From the NCBI RefSeq assembly GCF_000195915.1, contig NC_002578.1, forward strand, positions 1,297,644-1,361,643: a stretch of DNA of 64,000 bases. The letters are read 5' to 3'. The position numbers and the translations under genes were made by a program. This document shows positions 8,191-16,834 of the stretch, piece after piece. Below the pieces are notes generated by a model. That model was not told the DNA's origin, searched no databases, and saw only the letters and a list, made by a program, of their open reading frames with translations. The DNA is from Thermoplasma acidophilum DSM 1728 (lineage in GTDB: Archaea; Thermoplasmatota; Thermoplasmata; Thermoplasmatales; Thermoplasmataceae). The first letter of the stretch is position 1. Each line of letters begins with the position of its first letter.

Positions 8191-9562
8191 AGACTGTGCT
8201 GTTGTGGGCTTTAAGGGTAGGATCAACGCCTATGAGCCCATAATAACCGCACTGCGTACACTGCAGCACAGAGGTCAAGAATCAGCCGGTATGGCTGTTT
8301 TTGATGGCAGAAAAACTGTCCTGAAGAAGGGTCGTGGCCTTGTAACCGACGTTTTCAATCCTGCAACGGATAGCATAAAGGGCAAGGTCGGGGTTGGCCA
8401 TACCCGTTATTCTACAGCCGGTTCCAAGGACGTTATCGATGCTGGTCCATTCGTTATAAATTCCCAGGTTGGATTCATCTCTCTTTCCCATAACGGCGAA
8501 ATCGTCAACGCGGATGAGCTGAAGGAGGAGATGAAGAAGGAAGGCGTAAATTTTCAGAGTGATTCAGACACCGAGGTACTGCTCGCAGAGCTTTCAAGAA
8601 ACATTTCAAAGTACGGCCTGAAAAAAGGTTTTGAGGTGTCTATGAACACCCTCAGGGGGGCCTATGCCTGCGCAGTGGGCATAAATGACAGGCTCTTCGC
8701 CATGAGGGACCCAAACGGAATAAGGCCCCTCATCGTAGGAAAGAATGCGGATGGATACATAATAGCCAGTGAAAGCTGTGCCATAGATGCACTTGATGGG
8801 ACGATCATAAGGAATGTTGAACCCGGCGAGGTCGTTGAACTGACAGATGACGGCCTGAAGACCATAGCACTTCACGAAGGAGAGAAGACCGCACACTGTA
8901 TGTTTGAATACGTATACTTCTCAAGGCCTGACAGCACCATAGATGGCATAAATGTGTATATGGCCAGGGTCAAAATGGGCATGATGCTTGCCAAGGAGAG
9001 CCCCGTGGAGGCCGACATGGTCATACCTGTCCCCGATTCCGGTAGATCGCAGGCCATCGGGTTCTCGATGCAGTCAGGCATACCCTACACCGAAGGCTTG
9101 ATGAAGAACAGGTATTCCGAAAGAACTTTCATAATGCCTACACAAAGCGACAGAAAGGCCGCGATCAGGCTGAAGCTGAACCCCGTCAGGGAAGTCATAT
9201 CTGGTAAGAGGATTGTGCTGGTCGATGATAGCATCGTAAGGGGAAACACCATGCGATTCATCGTGAGCATGATGAGAAAGTATGGTGCGAAGGAGGTTCA
9301 TGTTCGCATAGGTTCGCCACACATAATTGCACCTTGCTATTTCGGCGTGGATATGAAGACAAAGGATCAGTTCATAGCACGCGGAAAAACGGATGCAGAG
9401 ATAAACAGCGAGATAGGAGCTGATTCGCTGGCATTCCTCTCCATAGATGGCCTCAAGGAAGCCATTGGCCTTGATGAGAATAATCTGTGTCTTGGATGTC
9501 TGACCGGCACCTATCCCATAGACATATCGAAAAAACTTGCGGAGAAGATCACGCAGTATTGA
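8138..9562 (+). CDS. purF: Amidophosphoribosyltransferase (PurF)
   Basis: The enzyme catalyses the first committed step of purine synthesis, making 5-phosphoribosylamine from PRPP and glutamine. The protein has 474 residues. The Ntn glutaminase nucleophile is C20 (CAVVGF), preceded by a 19-residue propeptide that would be removed. The phosphoribosyltransferase motif VLVDDSIVRGNT lies near residue 360. Cysteines at the end (NNLCLGCLTG) and in HCMFEY and APCYFG fit the 4Fe-4S cluster of Bacillus-type PurF. The only start codon upstream of C20 is the GTG at 8138, which has GAGGTG eight bases before it. The first 53 nt therefore lie within the L37e gene, an unusual coupling of translation and purine genes. 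Confidence 0.93.
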   Translation: MDSLPPGSDPIDGQKPSEDCAVVGFKGRINAYEPIITALRTLQHRGQESAGMAVFDGRKTVLKKGRGLVTDVFNPATDSIKGKVGVGHTRYSTAGSKDVIDAGPFVINSQVGFISLSHNGEIVNADELKEEMKKEGVNFQSDSDTEVLLAELSRNISKYGLKKGFEVSMNTLRGAYACAVGINDRLFAMRDPNGIRPLIVGKNADGYIIASESCAIDALDGTIIRNVEPGEVVELTDDGLKTIALHEGEKTAHCMFEYVYFSRPDSTIDGINVYMARVKMGMMLAKESPVEADMVIPVPDSGRSQAIGFSMQSGIPYTEGLMKNRYSERTFIMPTQSDRKAAIRLKLNPVREVISGKRIVLVDDSIVRGNTMRFIVSMMRKYGAKEVHVRIGSPHIIAPCYFGVDMKTKDQFIARGKTDAEINSEIGADSLAFLSIDGLKEAIGLDENNLCLGCLTGTYPIDISKKLAEKITQY

Positions 9563-10345
9563 TTATTTTTTAACTTTCCTTATCTTCTCTTCTATGTCCT
9601 CACGCATGGATCTTGAATCGACATGCGTGCCGAGGAGATCCGCCCTTGCCGTTATGGCTACCTTGTTGGCTATTATCCTCGCTATCCTCCCTCTTGCCTT
9701 CGGGTTCAATGCAGAGAGACCCGGAAATTTGAATATCACTCCGTACTTTGGGTTCTTCTTCCCCTGGCCGAGTGACTGGAACAGTGCCTTTTCGGCTCCG
9801 AGCATCTGGATGGAGCTGGCAGGCATCAGCGCCAACCTTCGAAGCCCCCTTGATCTTTCCAGGAGATCCATTGCCAGTTTGGGGCCAACAAGATCCGCGG
9901 TGTTTGGCATGATCTCCTTTATTCTCGTTCGTATTGCATCATCCATCTGCGATCTGAAGTCGCACATCTCTGTGCCCTTCCTGAATATCGCAGAAATATC
10001 TGGAAAAGACAAACCGTTCCTGAAGAACTGACATGGATCGCCGGACTGGCTTATTCCATATGGTATCGAAAATGGAAGGCACTTCTCATAGTATTTATTG
10101 ATGATCTCGTCCATGGCGTTCCTTACCGCCGCCACCTTTATCAGCGCCTGATCGGGGGTAAACTCTTCCCTTATTCTTTCCTTTCCATACTCTATCAGCA
10201 GTTTTCTCAGGTCCGGTATCTCTCCCATACCATCCAGTTCTGGTATCCTTCCTTCCCTCAGATCTTTGAATATCCTTATGTAATCCTGATCCAGATTTTT
10301 GAACAGCCTCTTTCCCGATCCGTACCACATTATCCTTTCCATCAT
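9563..10345 (-). CDS. Nop5-type C/D-box RNP core protein (short form)
   Basis: Nop5 binds C/D guide RNA with L7Ae and fibrillarin for 2'-O-methylation. The conserved C-terminal domain is clear: VGPKLAMDLL, LALMPASSIQMLGAEKALF, GVIFKFPGL and ARGRIARIIANKVAI (about residues 150-235). The protein is only 260 residues, whereas archaeal Nop5 is usually about 370-420. Most of the N-terminal domain that binds fibrillarin is missing and the sequence begins close to the coiled-coil region. It is the last gene of the long ribosomal operon. Its first 251 nt overlap the Cbf5 gene in another frame. No fibrillarin gene is seen in the window. Confidence 0.85.
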   Translation of the reverse strand: MMERIMWYGSGKRLFKNLDQDYIRIFKDLREGRIPELDGMGEIPDLRKLLIEYGKERIREEFTPDQALIKVAAVRNAMDEIINKYYEKCLPFSIPYGISQSGDPCQFFRNGLSFPDISAIFRKGTEMCDFRSQMDDAIRTRIKEIMPNTADLVGPKLAMDLLERSRGLRRLALMPASSIQMLGAEKALFQSLGQGKKNPKYGVIFKFPGLSALNPKARGRIARIIANKVAITARADLLGTHVDSRSMREDIEEKIRKVKK

Positions 10346-11192
10346 CAGCCTCCAGGAATATATGATCGAAATCCACTACCTTCATAAAGATGTTATCAGA
10401 GCTGCACATGGCTATGCCAGTTCCCACCAGATCGTTGTCCTCGGAGATGACGGCTACGCGTTCACCCTTCCTGAACTTTCCGTCAATTATCTTGATTCCC
10501 CCGGCATACAGATCCGATCCATGTGCTATATTCCTCATGGCGCTCCTCTTGACCACGATCTTCGGATAGTCCTTGAAGGCGTAGGTCATATCGAGTATGT
10601 GGTCCCTGAGCAGCTTATCCTCGCCCTTCCTGGCCAGTTCTACCATAGCCGCGAAATCCTGCAGTGTTATGCACCTATCCTCGGAGAATGGACCGGTTGA
10701 AGTCCTCCTCAGATCCACCATCTGCCCACCCTTTCCGGATACGTATCCGATATCCGTGCAAAGCGTGCGTATATAAGTTCCAGATTCGCATTTGACGTGA
10801 AACAGCACTAGCCTGTCTTTCTTCTCCAGGAGATCAAGCGAATACACCGTCTTGATCCTGAGGCTTCTAGCCACTGCGCTTCTCACGGGTGGCAGCTGAT
10901 ATATCCTTCCTGTGAATTTTTTGAAATAGTACCTGACCTCTTCTTCGGTTATGTCTTCGTAAAACCGCATAACACCAACATATTCCTTTGGACTCTCGTG
11001 CACAACATCCACAAGGCGGACGGCCTTGCCTATGGCCATAGTCAGGACTCCGGTCACGTTTGGGTCAAGCGTACCGATGTGCGCCACCTTCTCTATGCCT
11101 AGGATCTCCCTAACCCAGTGATCAACCTGGTGGCTGGTTGGGCCCTGAGGCTTGTCAAGCACTACGAAACCATTGATATTGGAGAAATCCAA
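10095..11192 (-). CDS. Cbf5/TruB-family pseudouridine synthase
   Basis: This is the catalytic subunit of H/ACA RNPs, which also acts on tRNA U55. The TruB fold shows GFVVLDKPQGPTSHQV at the N-terminus, the catalytic aspartate in HIGTLDPNVTGVL (about residue 43), and GTYIRTLCTDIG. A PUA domain covers about 210-280 (IVVKRSAMRNIAHGSDLYAGGI onward). The core ends near residue 282, exactly where the Nop5 start codons begin. The last 83 codons are Gly/Lys/Arg-rich and simply read the Nop5 N-terminal region in another frame. The tail may be an acquired extension or may follow loss of the original stop. No fault is visible in the core. Confidence 0.9.
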   Translation of the reverse strand: MDFSNINGFVVLDKPQGPTSHQVDHWVREILGIEKVAHIGTLDPNVTGVLTMAIGKAVRLVDVVHESPKEYVGVMRFYEDITEEEVRYYFKKFTGRIYQLPPVRSAVARSLRIKTVYSLDLLEKKDRLVLFHVKCESGTYIRTLCTDIGYVSGKGGQMVDLRRTSTGPFSEDRCITLQDFAAMVELARKGEDKLLRDHILDMTYAFKDYPKIVVKRSAMRNIAHGSDLYAGGIKIIDGKFRKGERVAVISEDNDLVGTGIAMCSSDNIFMKVVDFDHIFLEADDGKDNVVRIGKEAVQKSGSGLHKDIQRSEGRKDTRTGWYGRDTGPEKTADRVWKGKNKGRVYPRSGADKGGGGKERHGRDHQ

Positions 11193-11239
11193 GTGTATCG
11201 CCTGCGTATTTCATATCCATATTTAAATTGAGATGGCGT

Positions 11240-11806
11240 TCACCGCAGTATTCTCGGTGTAAAAATATCCTTTCTTGACATTTCATCGATCCTGTTGGCG
11301 ATATACACCGCTATCTCCGGTGGCTTCATGAACTCTGTATTTACGACAATATCGTATATGGAAAGATCGTCTACGTCGATCCCATACAGCTTCCTGTACC
11401 TTTCCTTCTCCGATTTTTCACGCTTTTCCATGAGATCTCTTGCACTATCGATATCAATATTTTCCCTTCCAGCGAACCTTACGAGCCTGGTGTAATACGT
11501 TGCATAGAGAAAGATCCTGAATGCGTTTATTCCATTCAGGTACGATATCCAGCCGGCAAGCCGTCCCTCTACTATTATGTTGTCGTTGGCCTGCATAAAC
11601 GCCTTCTGCGTTTCATCCGTATAATAATCTGCCTCTGGATGCGATTCGGAATATACGTTGAAGTCCTCTATACTCATATTCATCTTCCTGGCGGTTTCCC
11701 TGAAAAATGTACCGGAGGAGTATACGGTATATCCTGTTATCCTTGACAGTTCTGAACTGACAGTTGACTTGCCACTGCCGATCTTTCCGGCTATCGTTAT
11801 CCTCAT
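11240..11806 (-). CDS. cmk: Cytidylate kinase (archaeal type)
   Basis: The enzyme phosphorylates CMP and dCMP using ATP. The protein has 188 residues; the P-loop is GKIGSGKST at 7-15, followed by YSSGTFFRE, the substrate-binding region of short archaeal Cmk, and a lid-like RKLYGIDVDDLSIYD segment. It lies between the DUF106 insertase and Cbf5 genes, its usual archaeal position. A gap of about 45 nt separates it from Cbf5. Confidence 0.9.
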   Translation of the reverse strand: MRITIAGKIGSGKSTVSSELSRITGYTVYSSGTFFRETARKMNMSIEDFNVYSESHPEADYYTDETQKAFMQANDNIIVEGRLAGWISYLNGINAFRIFLYATYYTRLVRFAGRENIDIDSARDLMEKREKSEKERYRKLYGIDVDDLSIYDIVVNTEFMKPPEIAVYIANRIDEMSRKDIFTPRILR

Positions 11807-11819
11807 CGCAGTTCCCTGT

Positions 11820-12515
11820 TCAGTCAGTTGCCTTTGAAACAGACATCCTGCTGAGCTTCCTCAGCTTGAAGCTGAAGTCGATGTACTTCATGACCATGGT
11901 TACAAAGTAAGAAACAACAAGTTCGGTGAGGAAGTACATGAATATCCAGTATGGCATTATCCAGAAGTGGGCTGTCGTTATATTTATGTTGTAATCCCAT
12001 GGAAATGCAACGTAGTTATATGGCAGGTTTCCTACAAACACGAAGAGCCAGGCGTAAAACAGTATTGTGACAACGCTGATAACCATGAGCGGCTTCATAG
12101 TGTTCATGGAGAGCTGATACTGATCCATCGACATCTGCATCCTCATGCTGTTGAGTTTGTTTATCTTCTTCATATCGCGTTCTCTGTAGGCTTCCCTTAT
12201 GGCATCATTGAAGGCCTTCATTGTATTCTGCATCTTGCCCATTTTGACCCAGTCGGTGAAGAAATACCTTGGAATTGACAGTATAATACCTATTATAACA
12301 CCGGTCAATATGATCGTGAGAACAGGATACCTATAACCAAATCCAATGGAAGGGATCAGCGCGAAATTGAGTAACCTTCCAACTGCATCCCTGGAAGATG
12401 GAGTTATGACAAGGAACAGCGATCCCAGCATGACCACCATATATATCATCTGGAAGGTCATCATCTTCTTCATAGCTTCCTGCTGTTCCTTGGGATACTG
12501 TTCAGTCAACTGCAA
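11820..12515 (-). CDS. DUF106 membrane protein, YidC/EMC3-like insertase
   Basis: The protein has 231 residues with membrane segments near 24-42, 62-80, 145-165 and 185-210, and a cytoplasmic basic/Met-rich coiled coil between the second and third (about 88-140, with MKKINKLNSMRMQMSMDQYQ). This plan matches archaeal DUF106 proteins, which are related to YidC, Oxa1 and EMC3 and help insert membrane proteins at the ribosome. It sits two genes from SecY, consistent with a role next to the translocon. Its start overlaps the adenylate kinase gene by 14 nt. Confidence 0.88.
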   Translation of the reverse strand: MQLTEQYPKEQQEAMKKMMTFQMIYMVVMLGSLFLVITPSSRDAVGRLLNFALIPSIGFGYRYPVLTIILTGVIIGIILSIPRYFFTDWVKMGKMQNTMKAFNDAIREAYRERDMKKINKLNSMRMQMSMDQYQLSMNTMKPLMVISVVTILFYAWLFVFVGNLPYNYVAFPWDYNINITTAHFWIMPYWIFMYFLTELVVSYFVTMVMKYIDFSFKLRKLSRMSVSKATD

Positions 12516-13053
12516 TCACCTTTATGATATCATGTGCTGCCTTATCTGGTTTTCCCTCCTCGTTGGTTATGATCTTGACCGTTGCGCCGCTGAAGATTGA
12601 ATAGGCCGCTGCAAAAGCCCTATTGATTTCCTGGTGCTCTCTTATGCTTTCGACTGAATCCTCATCCCTTGCCCTGGTCGGGTCGTTCTGCCTACGCCTC
12701 AGGATCAGCTCCGGATCTGCTTCGATTATTATGAATGCAGACGCATTTATCTCGCGCAGAACCCATTCCGGAAGGCCGGGGAGGTAACCGAACGGCGTCT
12801 TTATGGACATATGCGTGTCCACGATGACGTCTTCCATCCTACCTATCTCCGTAGCAGCGTTCTTCTGCAGATCTATCTGTATATCCCTCGAAAGCTTTCG
12901 CATCTGATCCCTGTTTTCCACAAGGCCCCGCTTTTTTGCCAGATCAAACATCAGCGTGCCATAGTTCACTATCTTTATGCCGGTCTCCTTGCTCACTATG
13001 TCCAATACAGTGGTTTTGCCCACACCTGCAACCCCGGTTATGACTGACCGCAT
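12502..13053 (-). CDS. adkA: Adenylate kinase (archaeal AdkA type)
   Basis: The enzyme interconverts ATP plus AMP and two ADP. The protein has 183 residues; the P-loop is GVAGVGKTT at 7-15, then VNYGTLMFDLA, and a VDTHMSIKTPFGYLPGLP segment characteristic of the trimeric archaeal family, which is distinct from bacterial Adk. Its start lies directly after the SecY stop, the common SecY-Adk order. Confidence 0.92.
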   Translation of the reverse strand: MRSVITGVAGVGKTTVLDIVSKETGIKIVNYGTLMFDLAKKRGLVENRDQMRKLSRDIQIDLQKNAATEIGRMEDVIVDTHMSIKTPFGYLPGLPEWVLREINASAFIIIEADPELILRRRQNDPTRARDEDSVESIREHQEINRAFAAAYSIFSGATVKIITNEEGKPDKAAHDIIKVIAVD

Positions 13054-14814
13054 TCAACCACCCACGAAGAACTGCCTTATAACAGGATGCATCTCCATTA
13101 GCTGCTCTCTTCCCATTGCCTCGTAGAACTGTATTATTATCCCGACAGCAAGAAGCAGACCTGTTCCGCTGGTGTCTCCAACTGTTCCGATGAGGTTGGC
13201 GCCCGCCGCAAGCAGGCCCACCACGGCACCGCTGAATATGGTTATGGCAGGTATGTATTTCTTGAGGACACGTTCCATGACCCTCGGATCCCTCCTGAAG
13301 CCTGGTATCTGCATACCGCTTGCCTGTATCTGCTTGGCAACAGCGGATGCCCCCATATTGGTGGTCTCAATCCAGAATATGGCGAAGAGTACGCTGAAAC
13401 CAACCATGAAGGCTGTAAACACTATTATGTGTATAGCCTCCTGCAATGGCGTGTGACCCAGCAATATATTCTGATATCCGGATGGCTGCAGTATGGGGAA
13501 GAGCCAGTCTGATAGGCCGTTTGGAGAGAATAGGTAATATGCGAGACCTCCAGTAGGTGTTGTAGCCGAAATATTGAGTGCCGTTGCCTGAGCAGTCGTT
13601 GGATACGAACCAAGGAGAGGATTGTGACCAAGTATCGGCACCTTGCTGAGCACAGGGCTGCTCCAGAAAAGCAGCGTCCACATCGAAACGTTGGCAAGGA
13701 GCGCCGTAGCAAGTATAACCGGTATGTTAGATGCGTACAGAAGCTGCAGGGGATAGCGCCCCCTTGCACCTCTGACCCTTTCGTGCGATATTGGGAGCTC
13801 TATCTTGCTGCTCTGGAAATAAGCAACAAGGAAGAATATCAATAGCGTTCCAAGAACAGCTATCATTGGATTTGGAGGTGAGAACAGTATTTGGACAACG
13901 CCGTTTGTGAGCAGGTATGATGAGGATGAGTGCATTATTATGTAAAACATCTTTGGAAACGCACCTGCTGGTGGATTAGTAAGCGAGTAGGTCAAAGCAT
14001 TATTCAGTGCCTGCCAGTTGAAAGCACCTATGAAAAGCTGTTCTGAAACATCTGCAGCTATGAAAAGAGATATTCCGGATCCGATCCCATACTTTGAAAC
14101 GACCTCATCCATTAGAAACACGAGGTAGGAACCGAAGAAGAGCTGAAGTATTATTATGGTTTGTGCTAGGAACTCCCCATATCCAGGGAAGACGGCGTTT
14201 ATCGAGTTGACTACCTTGGTATCAGGAACCAGGTAGCCAAAGGCCTGTGGTATCGCCTCCACGAATATCATTATTATTACCAGGAGCTTCTGAACTCCCT
14301 GATATATGGCCTTATCCTCGGCATTCTGAAGGTCAAGGTTGAATATCTTCGCGCCAACAAACAGCTGCATCACTATACTGGCTGTAACGATTGGGCCAAT
14401 ACCAAGATCCATGAGTGAACCGGATGCCCCTGCAAAGATCTCCCTGAATGATGCAAAGACATCTATGGTCTGTGCGGTGTTAAGGCCGTATATATATATG
14501 TTGCTCAGTGCAAAGTACAGTACCACGATGAGCGCAGTCCACATCATCTTGTACTTGAACTCTATATGACCCTTTGCCTTTTTTACAGCCGGAAGCTTCG
14601 CTGTCAGATCCTCGAGACCGTACAGCTTGCTCTTCTTTGGCCCTTTATAACTTGCAACCAAATAAATTATGTAAAATAGCGGTGCTATTATTACGCCGGC
14701 TATGGCGAGTTTAACGTATCCAAAGTGGCTGAAGTACCAGAATGCGATCATCAAGATCGCATAGACTATTATGAGGGGAAAGACAACTGAATTATTACGC
14801 TGAGCTTCCGTCAT
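13054..14814 (-). CDS. secY: Protein translocase subunit SecY
   Basis: This is the channel subunit of the Sec61/SecYEG translocon, with ten expected membrane segments. The 586-residue protein is longer than the roughly 440-490 usual in archaea. The extra length lies mainly in outer loops, including a long loop around 385-445 rich in Ser, Thr, Pro and Leu. Typical stretches include MDLGIGPIVTASIVMQL, YGIGSGISLFIAADV, and the C-terminal GTGLLLAVGIIIQFYE. The start overlaps the L15 gene by 20 nt, and AdkA follows immediately. Sec61 beta is encoded elsewhere in this window at 53169. Confidence 0.95.
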   Translation of the reverse strand: MTEAQRNNSVVFPLIIVYAILMIAFWYFSHFGYVKLAIAGVIIAPLFYIIYLVASYKGPKKSKLYGLEDLTAKLPAVKKAKGHIEFKYKMMWTALIVVLYFALSNIYIYGLNTAQTIDVFASFREIFAGASGSLMDLGIGPIVTASIVMQLFVGAKIFNLDLQNAEDKAIYQGVQKLLVIIMIFVEAIPQAFGYLVPDTKVVNSINAVFPGYGEFLAQTIIILQLFFGSYLVFLMDEVVSKYGIGSGISLFIAADVSEQLFIGAFNWQALNNALTYSLTNPPAGAFPKMFYIIMHSSSSYLLTNGVVQILFSPPNPMIAVLGTLLIFFLVAYFQSSKIELPISHERVRGARGRYPLQLLYASNIPVILATALLANVSMWTLLFWSSPVLSKVPILGHNPLLGSYPTTAQATALNISATTPTGGLAYYLFSPNGLSDWLFPILQPSGYQNILLGHTPLQEAIHIIVFTAFMVGFSVLFAIFWIETTNMGASAVAKQIQASGMQIPGFRRDPRVMERVLKKYIPAITIFSGAVVGLLAAGANLIGTVGDTSGTGLLLAVGIIIQFYEAMGREQLMEMHPVIRQFFVGG

Positions 14815-15229
14815 TTTCGATCTTCGAACCTATAGCTGAAAGCTTACTTATTGCTTTTTCGGTTGCCTTATCAATGATGATCGTTGACTTTACCGTAAAG
14901 TTTCCATTGCCGAGCAGCTTATCATAGCCTGCTGCCCTGAGATCCACTATTATCTCTCCGTTCTCCTCCCTCACGAAGCCGTCCCTCTTCAGGCTCTCGT
15001 ACATGTATTCGACGTCGCCTAGGTTGATAGGCACTTCAACCTGCGAGATGTGATGGCTGGTGAAACCCTTTCCGCCAAAGTGCAGCGGGTCATATTTCAC
15101 CATCCATATCCACTTGTGCTTTCCCATGCCGGCATTTCCGCTTCCACCTTTCTTGCCCTTGCCTCTGCCGGCCTTGAATCCGCGGCCGTAATGGCCACCG
15201 CGAAGCTTTTTAGTTCTCTCTCTTACCAT
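14795..15229 (-). CDS. rpl15: Ribosomal protein L15
   Basis: The protein has 144 residues. The N-terminus is the Gly/Lys/Arg-rich RTKKLRGGHYGRGFKAGRGK typical of uL15, which threads into 23S rRNA, followed by a globular domain. The gene overlaps L30 upstream and SecY downstream. Confidence 0.95.
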   Translation of the reverse strand: MVRERTKKLRGGHYGRGFKAGRGKGKKGGSGNAGMGKHKWIWMVKYDPLHFGGKGFTSHHISQVEVPINLGDVEYMYESLKRDGFVREENGEIIVDLRAAGYDKLLGNGNFTVKSTIIIDKATEKAISKLSAIGSKIENDGSSA

Positions 15230-15707
15230 TCAGATCCACCCCTGATATGATCATCCTTCTGATCAGCTGGTTTATGTCAGATCCCCTGTATCCAGAGGAA
15301 CCGCCACTCCTGTATGACTTTCTGATAGCTTCATATCCGCCCTTTGGAGGATTTAGCCTTATGACAGGGACAGCGTCAGCGATCTCAGATGGCTTTATCT
15401 TTCCGTCGATGAGCGCCTGTGCCAGATCCCTGTATGATGTAAAGCCCGTCTTCTCCTTCAGCTCCTCCTCTGTGAGATGCTTTCTACCCCTGAACAGAAG
15501 CCTGTTCTTCAGGAGCAGCTCCAGAGTGTCTAGATCTATCTCACCCCATGTTACGTAATCTTTGACCTTCTGGAGCATGCCCTTCACCACTTCGTTCTCG
15601 TTGAGCAGCACCAGATGGTTGATCCTGTTAAGCCTCATAAGGTGCGCAGTGTCAGCTATATCCTCCTTGATGCCAGTTCTACCCCTAATCCTTATGACCG
15701 CTAACAT
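15210..15707 (-). CDS. rpl30: Ribosomal protein L30
   Basis: The protein has 165 residues of the long archaeal/eukaryotic uL30 form. MLAVIRIRGRTGIKEDIADT begins the conserved domain, followed by the LNRINHLVLL strand and the archaeal C-terminal extension with a GGYEAIRKSYRSGG tail. Both ends overlap neighbouring genes. Confidence 0.95.
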   Translation of the reverse strand: MLAVIRIRGRTGIKEDIADTAHLMRLNRINHLVLLNENEVVKGMLQKVKDYVTWGEIDLDTLELLLKNRLLFRGRKHLTEEELKEKTGFTSYRDLAQALIDGKIKPSEIADAVPVIRLNPPKGGYEAIRKSYRSGGSSGYRGSDINQLIRRMIISGVDLNGKREN

Positions 15708-16350
15708 TTACAACACTCCCCGAATATATAGGTGTAGACAGTACTATACCCGGATTTATCCTCACTTTCGACGTCTCTTTCAATGCATTGTAGACCGCGA
15801 GCGCGTAGTTCACCGTTGTCTTCGTGTGTCCTGCTGCAAATCCCCATGCATCCTCAATACCGGCTATGCTGAGTATCGTTCTGGCAACATCTCCAACGGC
15901 AAGACCGACACCCCTCGGCGCGGGCTTCAGGGTTATCCTTACCGAACCTGACTTACCCTGTACTAGGAAAGGCAGAGTGTGTGCCCTGCCACATCCGCAT
16001 TCCCAGGAACCACAGCCCCTTCTTATCTCCATTATATTCAGCTTAGCGTTTATCAGAGCCTTTCTTATTGCCGGAGCGGCTTCCTTGGAACGTCCTATGC
16101 CGAGACCAACGTATCCGTCACCGTTTCCCACGACAACGGTTATTGAATAGGTCATCCTCCTTCCAGAGTCTGTCATCCTCTGGGCTCTCTTTATGTCGAT
16201 GACCTCGTCCTTCAGATTGGGGAGAAGGTAATCAACTATTTCGTACTCCTTGAGAGGTAACTTGCTTCTTAGGGCTTCTCCCATAGTTTTTATCTGACCT
16301 GAGGCAACAAGCTTGCCCAGCTGCGTCTTTGGAACCCATTCTTCACTCAT
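15685..16350 (-). CDS. rps5: Ribosomal protein S5
   Basis: The protein has 221 residues (uS5), with an RNA-binding N-terminal domain (SITVVVGNGDGYVGLGIGRSKE) and a C-terminal domain (KPAPRGVGLAVGDVARTIL). It takes part in decoding fidelity on the small subunit. The stop overlaps L30; the start abuts L18. Confidence 0.95.
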   Translation of the reverse strand: MSEEWVPKTQLGKLVASGQIKTMGEALRSKLPLKEYEIVDYLLPNLKDEVIDIKRAQRMTDSGRRMTYSITVVVGNGDGYVGLGIGRSKEAAPAIRKALINAKLNIMEIRRGCGSWECGCGRAHTLPFLVQGKSGSVRITLKPAPRGVGLAVGDVARTILSIAGIEDAWGFAAGHTKTTVNYALAVYNALKETSKVRINPGIVLSTPIYSGSVVNVSGHKD

Positions 16351-16829
16351 GCTTTTTCCTCCATCTTCTTAAAGTTCTTAACTATCTCCGAAATCTTAAC
16401 TGGAGATTTGAGGTGTTTTCCATCAATCCGCTTCTTATCTGGAAACACATCCTCACCGTGTGGCACCTCGATACCTGCGTCTGTGAATCCCTTTAGGCAC
16501 GCAGCGATCCTTCCACCCTTCCTGAACTTTCTTCTGCCGGTATCCAGCACCGCGCTCTCCACTCCGTTCTTTTCAGATTCAATTCCGGCTATGTAACCGA
16601 CAAGGTAACAAACCTGTATGTTGTTCCCTCTGAGATCTACGCCGTATTTGGCCAGTGTTTTGTCAGTAACTGTGAAGAGTATCCTGTCGCCGATGTCTGA
16701 ATACTCTGCCACCTGGGCTATGACGCCCTTTCCCGTTATTCTAACTATGAACCTTTTTTCTCTTGATTTCAATAGTTTGAGCCTCTTCGAGTAATCTGTA
16801 ATTCCAGCCTCCTTTCTCTTGAACACCAT
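16347..16829 (-). CDS. rpl18: Ribosomal protein L18
   Basis: This is uL18, which binds 5S rRNA. From the ATG at 16829 it has 160 residues (MVFKRKEAGITDYSKRLKLL). The frame is open back to a GTG at 16838, but the GGTGA at the end of L19e sits about nine bases before the 16829 ATG, so that start is preferred. Confidence 0.92.
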   Translation of the reverse strand: MVFKRKEAGITDYSKRLKLLKSREKRFIVRITGKGVIAQVAEYSDIGDRILFTVTDKTLAKYGVDLRGNNIQVCYLVGYIAGIESEKNGVESAVLDTGRRKFRKGGRIAACLKGFTDAGIEVPHGEDVFPDKKRIDGKHLKSPVKISEIVKNFKKMEEKA

Positions 16830-16834
16830 GGATA

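Noticed and set aside
9537-10031. 164-codon plus-strand frame opposite Nop5
   Set aside because: It is the antisense of the conserved Nop5 core and starts inside purF.
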